From Chloracidobacterium sp. (GTDB lineage Bacteria > Acidobacteriota > Blastocatellia > Pyrinomonadales > Pyrinomonadaceae): 64,000 nucleotides of DNA. Each line of letters begins with the position of its first letter. Position 1 is the first letter of the stretch. Of the stretch, positions 8,482 to 17,186 are shown in pieces. The stretch covers positions 62,001 through 126,000 of the forward strand of contig JADJRV010000002.1 in the NCBI GenBank assembly GCA_016712045.1, written 5' to 3'. The notes under the pieces are model-generated. The model was not told where the DNA came from, did not search any database, and was given only the letters and a program-made list of their open reading frames with translations. A program made the translations under genes and the position numbers.

Positions 8482-8692
8482 CGGCTGGCTACTGAGTATG
8501 AATCACGTTCCGGCGTTTTTCCCCGAATTGACGCGCTTTTCACACTCAATGCGGATCGCCCTATACTGGTCAGCCGCAACGTGGCTGTTTTATCTCGCGC
8601 TCGAACCAATTGTCCGCCGTAATCTACCCGAGCTGATCGTTTCGTGGAATCGGCTTTTGGGGCGACTGGCGCGACCCTCTGGTAGGGCGTGA
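8465..8692 (+). CDS. Ser/Thr protein kinase, membrane-domain fragment
   Basis: Third piece of the broken kinase. MALTFSGWLLSMNHVPAFF and ALYWSAATWLFYLALEPIVRRNLPELIVSWNRLL form two hydrophobic stretches. The frame fails at the next segment, where the neighbouring frame gives GDWRDPLVGRDVLLA, a continuation typical of multi-TM C-termini of acidobacterial kinases. It is real coding sequence but not an independent gene. Confidence 0.65.
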   Translation: MALTFSGWLLSMNHVPAFFPELTRFSHSMRIALYWSAATWLFYLALEPIVRRNLPELIVSWNRLLGRLARPSGRA

Positions 8693-8756
8693 CGTTTTAC
8701 TGGCACGTTGTCGCCGGCGGTGACCTCTTTTTGTCCCTGGCCCAACCTTTTTTACA

Positions 8757-9185
8757 ATGACCGGCGTTTATTCACCTGATGGCTTGCGAAGTCCCGGTGA
8801 AATTGGCGTTTCGGGCGGCACCATCATGGGAGGTTTTGCGTTCGTTTGCCTGTTGGTCATTTTGTTTTTGATGTTTCGGCAGGCTATATGCAGGTATCGC
8901 CCCTTTGTCGTAGGAGCGACCATTTCCGGCTTGTTTTTCAGCCAATCATTGGTCGACCTGCCATTTATGTTAGCGATGGGTCATGTGTCTTGTCGTTGCC
9001 GCGGGATTGGTGGAATGATCGTTATGTTTACCCTCCAGTCCTGGATGTTATCAACTCTTTTCACACTCAATTTTTCCGCGTGGTATGCAACGCCGATGTT
9101 CGTGACGCTGGCGCTGATCTTGCTTTTACTCGCCTATGGCTTCAAAGTCTCGATCGCTAACCGGCCGATATTTGGGGAAGCGTGA
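8757..9185 (+). CDS. Ser/Thr protein kinase, terminal multi-TM fragment
   Basis: Last piece of the kinase locus: about four hydrophobic helices (GGFAFVCLLVILFLMFR, PFVVGATISGLFFSQSL, IGGMIVMFTLQSWMLSTLF, TPMFVTLALILLLLAYGF). It ends 45 bases before msrA. It could be called as a separate membrane protein, but the lack of an independent ribosome site and the near-continuous coding frames from 8465 make it the kinase C-terminus. The whole locus then spans 6644-9185. Confidence 0.55.
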   Translation: MTGVYSPDGLRSPGEIGVSGGTIMGGFAFVCLLVILFLMFRQAICRYRPFVVGATISGLFFSQSLVDLPFMLAMGHVSCRCRGIGGMIVMFTLQSWMLSTLFTLNFSAWYATPMFVTLALILLLLAYGFKVSIANRPIFGEA

Positions 9186-9230
9186 TCACCAGCAAACCCG
9201 CCTTCGATAAAAATTTGGTAGAATTTCGTT

Positions 9231-9770
9231 ATGGATAATTTGGAAACGGCGACGTTGGCGGCGGGGTGTTTTTGGTGTGTTGAGGCTATTTTTGACGATC
9301 TGAAAGGCGTCGAGGATGTCGTGTCAGGTTACTCCGGCGGACATACTGAGAATCCTACATACAAAGAAGTTTGCAGTGAGACGACCGGCCACGCCGAGGT
9401 TGTGCAGATCGGATTCGACCCGACCGAGCTGTCATTCAAAGAGCTACTGCAAGTTTTCTTTACCGTCCACGACCCGACCACTCTCAACCGCCAAGGGGGC
9501 GACATCGGCACGTCCTATCGCTCGGCGGTCTTTTATCACTCCGACGAACAAAAGCGAGTTGCCGAAGAAACGATCGCGGAGTTTAACGCCGAGGGTATAT
9601 ACGACAACCCGATCGTGACTCAGGTCGCAGCGTTTGAAAAGTTCTGGCCGGCCGAGGATTATCATCAGGAATATTTCGCCAATAATCCAAACCAGCCGTA
9701 TTGCAACGCGGTCGTTGCACCAAAGGTCGCAAAGTTTCGGCAAAAGTTCCTTGCGCGGCTAAAAAGCTAA
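9231..9770 (+). CDS. msrA: Peptide-methionine (S)-S-oxide reductase
   Basis: 179 residues, full length for MsrA. The catalytic GCFWC motif is at residues 12-16 (Cys13), followed by VSGYSGGHTENPTY, GHAEVVQIGFDP, FFTVHDPTTLNRQGGDIGTSYRSAVFY and the C-terminal NPNQPYC. It reduces the S-epimer of methionine sulfoxide in oxidised proteins using thioredoxin. No signal peptide, so cytoplasmic. It is monocistronic: after the kinase fragments and before the promoter at 9794. Confidence 0.95.
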   Translation: MDNLETATLAAGCFWCVEAIFDDLKGVEDVVSGYSGGHTENPTYKEVCSETTGHAEVVQIGFDPTELSFKELLQVFFTVHDPTTLNRQGGDIGTSYRSAVFYHSDEQKRVAEETIAEFNAEGIYDNPIVTQVAAFEKFWPAEDYHQEYFANNPNQPYCNAVVAPKVAKFRQKFLARLKS

Positions 9771-9793
9771 AAACAAACCGTGTTAAATTTTGT

Positions 9794-9823
9794 TTGACAC
9801 ATCCGTGTCGAATGCTGTATCTT
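9794..9823 (+). promoter_or_regulatory. Probable sigma-70 promoter for the SdrD_B-like protein
   Basis: TTGACA (9794-9799), an 18-base spacer and TATCTT (9818-9823) lie 112 bases before the ATG at 9936. A small hairpin (CGCTGAT/ATCAGCG, 9837-9857) sits in the predicted leader. Confidence 0.5.
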
Positions 9824-9935
9824 TCTACTAGCATTCGCTGATGCCCTATATCAGCGGCTTCCCACATAAGCTCCACCCCAAATCCACACCCTTGGAAATT
9901 CACTCCCGAATTTCTTAAAAAGGAACCCTCATAAA

Positions 9936-12614
9936 ATGAAGATAAACGTATTTCTCGCCCGTTACAGGGCCGTCGCTGTCCTTTCGTTGATCGCTGTGCT
10001 GTTTCTGTCGATCGTTTTTTCAAATGAGTTTTACTCAAACGCTCAGAGGATGACAAAATCCTCAGCCGCTGCGGACGAAAAATCGGATGCCGCAATGGCG
10101 GGTACCATCAGCGGTAAGGTCTTTCAGGACTTTAACGGCAACGGTGCTTTTGACAACACGAGCGGATTAAACTCGATCGACGGTGCTGTCGCTGGTGTGA
10201 CCGTCAGTGCGTATGACGGGCTCGGCAATGCATGCGGCTCGACGATGACTGACGCCGCCGGCAATTATTCGCTGAGCGCGACCGGTACCGGTCCGTATCG
10301 CGTCGAATTTACAACGCTCCCGAGCGGCTATATGCCATCAGCAAGAGCGACCGATTCCGTCTCAGGCGGCACGGTTGCTGATTCTGGTTCGACGGTGCAG
10401 TTTGTGCCAAACAACAACACGGCCAACGTAAATCTCGCCCTCAACCGCCCCGAAGAATTTTGCGAAAACAACCCCGCAGCGGTCGTCTCGAGATTTGTAG
10501 AGGGTGCACAGAACGGCGTCTATGCTAACAACAGCGTGCTGTGGGATTTTCCCTACAATTCGGGAACAGCATATACCGATACGACTGTCGCAAATTACGA
10601 CAACCCGTCGACGCACGGCCTGAGCGTAGCGGCCAGCACGACCGGAACGGTATTTTCGCTAGCCTATTCGCGTGTCAACCGCCGCGTCTATGCAGCATCA
10701 TTCTTCAAACGTCACGCCGGATTTGGCCCGGGCGTTGACAACATCTTTAACAACGCCGACGACGCGGGTGCGATCTACGTCATCAATCCGGCGACAAACG
10801 CTATTACATCAAAATTCACACTGCCCGCAGCGACAACCAACGCACACGATCCGCTGGATTACACCTCCGATAACAACGATGCGGGCTGGGATGCGGTCGG
10901 TAAGAGCAGCATCGGCGGTATGGATCTGGCGGCTGACGAGAGCAGATTGTTTGTGATGAATCTCGAAAACCGCAGGCTCTACGCATTAAATCCTTCGACC
11001 GGAGCATCGCTTGGCAACAGTGCGCAGGCTTCGACCTTGACACTTCCAACACCCGGCGGAAGTGCTGCAAATTGTCCGGCGGGCGACATCCGTCCTTTTG
11101 CGGTGAAAGCCTATCGCGGACAGGTTTATGTTGGAATGGTTTGCTCTGCTGAGAGCACCAACGTCGCAACCAACCTGTTTGCATACGTCGTACAGGTCGA
11201 TCCTACCTCGCTTGCATTTGGCCCGGTAGTTCACAGCTTTCCGCTAAACTACACACGCGGTTTTGCCGATCCCGGCCAGTCTGCAGCATGGCGTCCTTGG
11301 CGGCCGACGGTATCGACCAGCTTTGCTTTCCCGCAGCCGATGTTTGTCGATATGGAATTCGAGAATGGCAATCTGTTGGTCGGCCTGCGTGACCGTGCGG
11401 GCGACCAAGCGTTTGACAATGGTCCCGACGCAAAACGCACGGCCGGCGACACGCTGAAATCGTGCGGCTCGTTTGGTTCGTGGTCGCTCGAGAGCAATGG
11501 CCGCTGCGGAGTTTCACCTCTGCTTGGCCAAGCCCCTCAGGGTAACGGTCAGGGACCAGGTACCGGCGAATTCTTTTACGAAGACGATTTTTGCATGACG
11601 CCAAATGGCGCCAACTATCACGACGAAGTCGCTTGGGGTGTGCTGCTCTATATCCCCGGCCGCGAACACGTCCTAACCACCTTGCTCGACCCGATCTCAC
11701 GCACCATCTCAAGCAGTGCGACGTTTGACGGCGGGCTGCGTTGGATGAATGTTAACAGCGGTGCCAGCAACCGTGCGTACCGTATATATAACGGCACGGG
11801 CGGTTCCGGTGTGCCTGATTTTGGTAAGGCAAACGGGCTTGGCGGTTCGACAGCAATGTGTAGTGCGGCCCCGATCGAGATCGGCAACCGTGTTTGGCGT
11901 GATATCAATAACAACGGTGTTCAGGATGGCGGTGAAAACGGCATTGCAAATGTCACGGTTCGTCTCTATCAGGGATCGACGACGGTCGGAACCGCTGTTA
12001 CCGATGCCAACGGCGAATACTATTTCGTTTCGTCCGCGGCGGTTGACCCAACGCCGACCGACAACATCGGACAGGTAAATGGCGGCATTCTCTACACGAC
12101 GGCCTATCAGGTGCGTTTTGACAATCCTGCCAATTACAACAGCGGCGGCCCGTTATTCGGACTGTTTTTGACGACACAAAATGTCACGTCACAGCTTGGG
12201 TCAGACGACTCATCTGATTCGGATGCGGCTAATGTGGTCAATCCGGCAGGTTCGCCGTCAACAGGAACATTCGGCGTGGTTAGTCTGACGACCGGCGGAG
12301 TCGGTGCAAATGATCACACGTTTGACACAGGTTTTGCGGCAACCCCGCTTTCGTCTGAGGTATCGGTCAGCGGCCGAGTTCTGACCAGTGAAGGCCGCGG
12401 TGTGACCAATGCTGTTGTCTCTCTGATCGAGGCAAACGGTAATGTTCGCAACGTCCTTACGGGACGACGGGGCTACTTTAACTTTAGCAACGTCGAAGAC
12501 GGCCAGACCGTGATCGTCAGCGTACGGTCGCGACGATTCTCGTTTAGCCAATCGACGCAAGTCATTTCGCTGACGGACAACGTTGCTGATCTAAATTTCG
12601 TCGCCGATCAGTAG
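9936..12614 (+). CDS. Large secreted SdrD_B-like / CarboxypepD_reg protein
   Basis: 892-residue exported protein. A hydrophobic leader (residues 12-35) precedes a first SdrD_B-like Ig domain (about 56-165, GKVFQDFNGNGAFD with a Ca-binding-like DxNGNG loop). A central region of about 470 residues has propeller-like repeats (GMDLAADESRLFVMNLENRRLYALNP) and paired Cys. A second SdrD_B domain follows (about 648-790, GNRVWRDINNNGVQDGGENG), then a C-terminal CarboxypepD_reg domain (about 803-892, VSGRVLTSEGRGVTNAVVSL). The architecture suggests a cell-surface or adhesin-like structural protein. I see no LPXTG or type IX signal. GGAAC precedes the ATG. Confidence 0.7.
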   Translation: MKINVFLARYRAVAVLSLIAVLFLSIVFSNEFYSNAQRMTKSSAAADEKSDAAMAGTISGKVFQDFNGNGAFDNTSGLNSIDGAVAGVTVSAYDGLGNACGSTMTDAAGNYSLSATGTGPYRVEFTTLPSGYMPSARATDSVSGGTVADSGSTVQFVPNNNTANVNLALNRPEEFCENNPAAVVSRFVEGAQNGVYANNSVLWDFPYNSGTAYTDTTVANYDNPSTHGLSVAASTTGTVFSLAYSRVNRRVYAASFFKRHAGFGPGVDNIFNNADDAGAIYVINPATNAITSKFTLPAATTNAHDPLDYTSDNNDAGWDAVGKSSIGGMDLAADESRLFVMNLENRRLYALNPSTGASLGNSAQASTLTLPTPGGSAANCPAGDIRPFAVKAYRGQVYVGMVCSAESTNVATNLFAYVVQVDPTSLAFGPVVHSFPLNYTRGFADPGQSAAWRPWRPTVSTSFAFPQPMFVDMEFENGNLLVGLRDRAGDQAFDNGPDAKRTAGDTLKSCGSFGSWSLESNGRCGVSPLLGQAPQGNGQGPGTGEFFYEDDFCMTPNGANYHDEVAWGVLLYIPGREHVLTTLLDPISRTISSSATFDGGLRWMNVNSGASNRAYRIYNGTGGSGVPDFGKANGLGGSTAMCSAAPIEIGNRVWRDINNNGVQDGGENGIANVTVRLYQGSTTVGTAVTDANGEYYFVSSAAVDPTPTDNIGQVNGGILYTTAYQVRFDNPANYNSGGPLFGLFLTTQNVTSQLGSDDSSDSDAANVVNPAGSPSTGTFGVVSLTTGGVGANDHTFDTGFAATPLSSEVSVSGRVLTSEGRGVTNAVVSLIEANGNVRNVLTGRRGYFNFSNVEDGQTVIVSVRSRRFSFSQSTQVISLTDNVADLNFVADQ

Positions 12615-12648
12615 ATGACCGGCTGACAATTTCTCTCCCAAGCTATAT

Positions 12649-12680
12649 GAGCGGTCGTCCCACACGGCCGCTCTTTTTTT
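12649..12680 (+). terminator. Rho-independent terminator
   Basis: Hairpin GAGCGGTCGT / ACGGCCGCTC (one G-T pair) with a short loop, followed by seven T. It is placed 35 bases after the SdrD_B-like gene. Confidence 0.85.
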
Positions 12681-12812
12681 GTTCACATCTTACCGGGCAG
12701 CGTCAGCACACCGCACTCTCTTGACTCTCAAACCGAATTGGTTCAAAATTCGCGTTAAACTATCCCTTTAGACAAATTAGCTTAGGACAAAATTGATCTC
12801 GCGAGGACCATT

Positions 12813-14606
12813 ATGAATCTATTCAGGACCAAATCCATTTCGCAAATTCAGGCTGATGCTGCTGCCGGTATGACCGAGCATGTCGGTGATGCGGCTCCTG
12901 CCGGAACGCTACGTCGAACGCTTGGCGTTTTTGACCTGACGTTAATGGGCATTGCAGCGATCATCGGTGCGGGCATTTTTGCCATGGTCGGTAAGGCCTC
13001 GTACAATGGCGGCCCGGCGGTCGCTCTGCTGTTTGTCTTTACGGCCGTTGCGTGTGCGTTTTCGGCACTTTGCTACGCTGAATTTGCCTCGCGGATACCC
13101 GTCGCCGGTTCGGCATATACGTATGCGTATGCGTCGATGGGCGAATTTATCGCGTGGATCATTGGCTGGGATCTGATCGTCGAATACGCCATCGGCAACA
13201 TTGCGGTCGCAATATCGTGGAGCGATTATTTTACAGGGCTTTTGAAGGGATACGGCATCGACATACCGCTGCATTTTACGATGGATTTTCTGACGGCAAA
13301 ACGCGGATACGCAGCCGTGACCGAAGCCGTTGCCGGTGGGGCAACCGTTGATGCTCTGACGACGGCCTGCTCGGCGACAGACGCCGCCATTAGCTGCGGT
13401 CAGATGGATGGCTATCTCGCATGGCTCAACGCCCCAAAGCTAGGCTCGCTATCCGTCGTCTGCGATCTACCCGCGTTGCTGATCACGCTCGTCATCACGA
13501 CGCTCGTATTTATCGGCATTCGCGAATCAAAATTTGCGTCGAACATAATGACCGTCCTCAAGATCGGCATCATTTTGCTGGTCATTTTCCTCGGCCTCAA
13601 TTACGTCAATCCGGCAAACTGGTCGCCATTCGCACCAAACGGCGTCGAAGGCGTGCTCAAGGGCGTGTCCGCAGTTTTCTTTGCGTACATCGGCTTTGAC
13701 GCTCTCTCGACAACTGCTGAGGAGTGTAAAAATCCGCGACGCGATCTGCCGATAGCGATGATCGCCTCGCTGGTGGTTTGTACGATCCTTTACATCGCGG
13801 TCACGCTTGTTCTGACCGGTATGGTCAGCTACAAAATGCTCGATGTTGGCGATCCGCTGGCGTTCGTTTTCGGCCCTGAGGGTGCAAATATTCCTTGGGT
13901 CGCGGGCATTATCGCCGTCAGTGCGGTCATCGCTCTGGCGACGGTTTTCCTCGTATTCCAGATCGGCCAGCCGCGTCTGTGGATGGCGATGAGCCGCGAC
14001 GGCCTGCTGCCGAAGAAATTCTCGTCGATCCACCCGAAATTTAACACGCCGTGGTTTGCGACCATCATCACGGGCCTTGTCGTGGCAATTCCAGCCTTAT
14101 TTATGAACCTGACCGAGGTCACGGATCTCGCCAGCATCGGTACTCTGTTTGCGTTTGTTGTGGTCTGTGCGGGCGTGCTGTTTAAGGAGAAAGAGTTTAA
14201 GGAAAGCGGCACGCGCTACGTGCCGTATATCAACTCTCAATTTCTTTTGCCGATAATACTGATCATCGTCGGATACGTAATTTATTACTTTAGCCCGACT
14301 TTTTACAGCGATCTGATCACCATCACGCCAAAGGACGGCGAGACCATGCTAGGTGCTTTTTCCCATAAGATACCGATGATCTTTTTTGTCATCGTGTCGG
14401 TGCTGCTCGTTTTTTTCAGCCTGACCAAAAAGCTTTCGCTGATACCGATACTTGGGTTGCTCTCGTGCTTGTATCTGATGACCGAGCTTGGCGTGACGAA
14501 CTGGATCCGCTTTGGCGTCTGGCTGCTCGTTGGCATGGTGATCTATTTTATGTATGGCTATCGCAACAGCCATCTCAATCGCGACAGCGAGGAGGCCTCA
14601 GGTTAG
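12813..14606 (+). CDS. APC-family amino-acid permease
   Basis: 597-residue inner-membrane transporter of the cationic amino-acid transporter type within the APC superfamily. The N-terminus has TLRRTLGVFDLTLMGIAAIIGAGIFAMVG (TM1 with the GAGIF substrate-binding unwound motif, about 40-60), then FASRIPVAGSAYTYAYASMGEFIAWIIGWDLIVEYA, FFAYIGFDALSTTAEECKNPRRDLP and QPRLWMAMSRDGLLP, all hallmark motifs. At least 12 hydrophobic helices are visible. An insertion between TM4 and TM5 (about 155-200, two Cys) is longer than usual. Substrate not determinable. Monocistronic, between two terminators. Confidence 0.9.
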   Translation: MNLFRTKSISQIQADAAAGMTEHVGDAAPAGTLRRTLGVFDLTLMGIAAIIGAGIFAMVGKASYNGGPAVALLFVFTAVACAFSALCYAEFASRIPVAGSAYTYAYASMGEFIAWIIGWDLIVEYAIGNIAVAISWSDYFTGLLKGYGIDIPLHFTMDFLTAKRGYAAVTEAVAGGATVDALTTACSATDAAISCGQMDGYLAWLNAPKLGSLSVVCDLPALLITLVITTLVFIGIRESKFASNIMTVLKIGIILLVIFLGLNYVNPANWSPFAPNGVEGVLKGVSAVFFAYIGFDALSTTAEECKNPRRDLPIAMIASLVVCTILYIAVTLVLTGMVSYKMLDVGDPLAFVFGPEGANIPWVAGIIAVSAVIALATVFLVFQIGQPRLWMAMSRDGLLPKKFSSIHPKFNTPWFATIITGLVVAIPALFMNLTEVTDLASIGTLFAFVVVCAGVLFKEKEFKESGTRYVPYINSQFLLPIILIIVGYVIYYFSPTFYSDLITITPKDGETMLGAFSHKIPMIFFVIVSVLLVFFSLTKKLSLIPILGLLSCLYLMTELGVTNWIRFGVWLLVGMVIYFMYGYRNSHLNRDSEEASG

Positions 14607-14707
14607 GCGAGGATTTACAATTCTTTACACTTAAGCCAAAACCATATGGACTAAACTAGCGTCTTACAAGGGAATCTTTGGATCTCAATTTTAGTAGGAG
14701 CTATATT

Positions 14708-15289
14708 ATGAAAAAGAACTTTATATTTGCGGCGGCTTTGATGCTGTTTGCAATGGCTATCTCGGCATCGGCACAAAAGGCGGTCGATTTTAGCGGAACC
14801 TGGAACCTCGACCTCGCAAAGTCGAAACTCTCTGACCGCGAAAAAACGAGCATCGAATCACAGACAATGACCGTTACCCAAACGGCGACCGACCTCAAGG
14901 TCGAAACGACTACCAAGCGTGCAGCACCTCCGGCAGGCGCACCCGCAGGCGGCCCTCCGGCTGGCGGACCACCTCCTGGCGGTGGCGGACGCATGGGTGG
15001 CGGTGGCGGCATGATGGGCGGCGGTGACGGCACCGTCAGCTATGCCCTCGATGGCAAAGAGGTCAAGACCGAAATGGCCGGCCAAATGGGCACAATGCAG
15101 ATCTCGACCAAAGCCAAGCTCGACGCCGGAAAGCTTGAGATCACCCGCACGGTCGGCACACCAATGGGCGACCGCGTAACGACTGAGAAATGGTGGTTAA
15201 ACACCGACGGAACTCTGTCAGTCGAATCACAAAGGCCAAACCGCGACGGCGGCACGGATACAACGACCAAGGTTTACGTTAAGAAATAA
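14708..15289 (+). CDS. Secreted protein with Gly/Pro/Met-rich linker, unknown function
   Basis: Unrecognised family. The start is set at the ATG preceded by AGGAG (14695-14699) and beginning MKKNFIFAAALMLFAMAISASAQ, a clear signal peptide. The mature part has FSGTWNLDLAKSKLSDREK (a motif frequent in acidobacterial secreted proteins), a low-complexity block of GGPP and GGGGxMGG repeats at about 80-115, then a beta-rich tail (KLDAGKLEITRTVG, TTEKWWLNTDGTLSVES). The two halves flanking the linker resemble one lipocalin-like sheet interrupted by the insert. It is followed by a strong terminator. Confidence 0.6.
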   Translation: MKKNFIFAAALMLFAMAISASAQKAVDFSGTWNLDLAKSKLSDREKTSIESQTMTVTQTATDLKVETTTKRAAPPAGAPAGGPPAGGPPPGGGGRMGGGGGMMGGGDGTVSYALDGKEVKTEMAGQMGTMQISTKAKLDAGKLEITRTVGTPMGDRVTTEKWWLNTDGTLSVESQRPNRDGGTDTTTKVYVKK

Positions 15290-15310
15290 TTGGATAACAA
15301 CCAATGTAAA

Positions 15311-15336
15311 AAGGCGGCTCTCGGGCCGCCTTTTTT
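15311..15336 (+). terminator. Rho-independent terminator
   Basis: AAGGCGGC / GCCGCCTT stem with a short loop and a run of T, about 20 bases after the stop at 15289. Confidence 0.85.
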
Positions 15337-15349
15337 ATTTTGCGAAGCT

Positions 15350-15389
15350 CTTGGTCCACCTTGGTCCACCTGGTCCGGACCGGACCAAG
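15350..15389. repeat. GGTCC repeat, copy A
   Basis: Two tandem TTGGTCCACC units followed by the palindromic core GGTCCGGACC and GGACCAAG. An inverted copy with a 4-base insertion lies at 29321-29363. It is placed between convergent genes (secreted protein and DHH phosphoesterase). Confidence 0.75.
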
Positions 15390-15394
15390 ATCAG

Positions 15395-16354
15395 CTATTC
15401 TGCAAACTGCAACTCGTCGATGATCTCCTGCATATACCTTTTTCCAAGCTCGAGATCCTCGGGTTTTAGGCTGACGGCGCCGACTACGGCGTGGCCGCCG
15501 CCGCCGTAGCGTTCGCAGATCTCGGCGATGTTGTGTGTGCGCGGACGCGGTGCCCAAGGGTTTGAGCCGACCGATATCTTTGTGCGAAACGAGCTTTGGC
15601 TCAAGCTGACGACATAGGTCACCTCGGGGTGGAAATAGTATGGGATAAATTTGTTATAACCCTCGATGCCGGTGCCGGTCAGGTCAAAATGCACCACTCC
15701 GCGTTCCGCCACCGAGCGCCCCTTGATCAGCTCGACGGTGCTCCAATGCTGTTCGAGGATCGGCTCAAGCTTTGCCTGTATTTCAGCACTCTCGATGATG
15801 TCGTCGAGCTGCATCGTCGTCAGCATACGGATGATCTGCTCGACAAACGCCGGGTCTTTTTCGCCCTCGATGACCTGCATCAACTTTAACGCGGACGAGC
15901 GAAGCTCGACGCATTGTGCCGGTGATTCGTACAAAGCTCCGTCGATGATATGTGCCCAGTGTATCAGCTCGGCGAGCGACTCGTCCGCCCAACCGTATTT
16001 CTCTTTGGCAATGCGGGCGATAAACTCGGCGCAGGATTTGCTTGTGGTGTCGAGAAATTTCTGGCCCGATGTGTCGGCAAGAAAATGCTCTTCGTCGGGT
16101 TTTGAGAGAAACGCCGACTGATGATGATCAAACCACCACGTCAGGCGTTCGTCTGGGCAATATTTGAAATCGACGATCGCATTCTCGTCGCCGTCAAACT
16201 GGTCTCGGTCAAACGCATTCCCCGCACGGTGCATCGTCGGCGTGTACGCGACCTCGGCATCCGGTGCAAATGTCGCCCGGTAAAATTTGGTAAAGATGGC
16301 AGCTGACGAAACGCCGTCAAAGCAATTGCCGTGATAAAGTATCCGTAGTTTCAT
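15395..16354 (-). CDS. DHH-family phosphoesterase
   Basis: 320 residues from the internal ATG (MKLRILYHGNCFDGVSSA); the longer start adds only MPTGKFQC. DHH motifs: HGNCFDG (motif I-like, metal), VDFKYCPDERLTWWFDHHQSAF (DHH motif III), and a C-terminal DHHA1 domain with RYGGGGHAVVGA. Related proteins cleave small phosphodiesters such as c-di-AMP products, pAp or nanoRNA; nothing here separates these. Unlike GdpP it lacks TM, PAS and GGDEF domains, so it is a soluble enzyme. Convergent with the secreted protein at 14708; divergent from the GNAT gene 72 bases away. Confidence 0.85.
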   Translation of the reverse strand: MKLRILYHGNCFDGVSSAAIFTKFYRATFAPDAEVAYTPTMHRAGNAFDRDQFDGDENAIVDFKYCPDERLTWWFDHHQSAFLSKPDEEHFLADTSGQKFLDTTSKSCAEFIARIAKEKYGWADESLAELIHWAHIIDGALYESPAQCVELRSSALKLMQVIEGEKDPAFVEQIIRMLTTMQLDDIIESAEIQAKLEPILEQHWSTVELIKGRSVAERGVVHFDLTGTGIEGYNKFIPYYFHPEVTYVVSLSQSSFRTKISVGSNPWAPRPRTHNIAEICERYGGGGHAVVGAVSLKPEDLELGKRYMQEIIDELQFAE

Positions 16355-16425
16355 ACACTGAAATTTGCCAGTCGGCAAAACATATTAGGCTAGAGGACGG
16401 CGGCGGGTTCGTCAAGCAAACATAT

Positions 16426-16884
16426 ATGAATATTAGGCTTGCGACGGCGGACGACGCCGATTCGCTGATCGAATTTAACCAGGCGATGGCACTCGAGACC
16501 GAGGGCAAACAGCTCGAAAGCAGCATTTTGCGAAGCGGTGTCGAGGCGGTTTTTAGCGACGAAAAAAAGGGCTTTTATATTGTCGCCGAAATCGAAAACC
16601 GGATCGTAGGCGGCCTAATGGTGACGCGGGAATGGAGCGACTGGCGAAATGGCTGGTGGTGGTGGATACAGAGCGTATACATCAGGCCGGATTTTCGCGG
16701 GCAAAAGATCTACGCAAAGCTGTACGGTTTTGTTAAGGCAAGGGCCGCCGATGCAGGCGATGTCTGCGGATTTAGGCTCTATGTTGAGAATGATAATTCG
16801 CGTGCACAGAGAGTTTACGAAAGTGTCGGAATGGAAGCCTCGCATTACCTGATGTACGAAGAATTGTCAGAACCGCCTGCGTAA
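16426..16884 (+). CDS. GNAT-family N-acetyltransferase
   Basis: 152 residues with a complete GNAT fold: MNIRLATADDADSLIEFN (beta1-alpha1), IVGGLMVTREWSDWRNGWWWWIQSVYI (beta4, with an unusual run of four Trp), RPDFRGQKIYAKLYGFVK (acetyl-CoA loop, variant of R/QxxGxG/A) and LYVENDNSRAQRVYESVGM. It transfers an acetyl group to an unknown amine. Head of a small plus-strand run with the 93-residue protein and the MBL hydrolase. Confidence 0.85.
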   Translation: MNIRLATADDADSLIEFNQAMALETEGKQLESSILRSGVEAVFSDEKKGFYIVAEIENRIVGGLMVTREWSDWRNGWWWWIQSVYIRPDFRGQKIYAKLYGFVKARAADAGDVCGFRLYVENDNSRAQRVYESVGMEASHYLMYEELSEPPA

Positions 16885-16904
16885 GCGGGCGGCCAGTTCA
16901 GCTA

Positions 16905-17186
16905 ATGACAAAGATCACAGAAAATGAGTTTGCTCGCATCGTTGATGGCATTAGCGAAGACAGCGAGAGCATCATAAAACACAATCCGCTGGGCCCGCCG
17001 GATGAGATCCTGTTGTGGATGCTGCTGAGCTGTCTGATCAGTTATCTCAATCTGAGCGAGATCGAAACGCCCTGCTTTACCACAAAACCTGATGCAAACA
17101 CCTATCGGGACGCCATACATTTTGTCCTAAAGGATCGCCGCGAGACCGATTTTGATATCGATAAATATTTGGATACTTTTGAGTAA
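16905..17186 (+). CDS. Small conserved-looking protein of unknown function
   Basis: 93 residues, no signal peptide, mostly helical; one amphipathic or weakly hydrophobic helix (ILLWMLLSCLISYLNLS, about 35-51) but no clear TM. I do not recognise the family. Its stop overlaps the ATG of the next gene (TAATG), so it is translationally coupled to the MBL hydrolase. Acidic C-terminus (DFDIDKYLDTFE). Confidence 0.6.
   Translation: MTKITENEFARIVDGISEDSESIIKHNPLGPPDEILLWMLLSCLISYLNLSEIETPCFTTKPDANTYRDAIHFVLKDRRETDFDIDKYLDTFE

Noticed and set aside
6644..9185. Kinase locus as four separate genes
   Set aside because: The pieces line up as one protein in shifted frames, and the later pieces lack their own ribosome sites.
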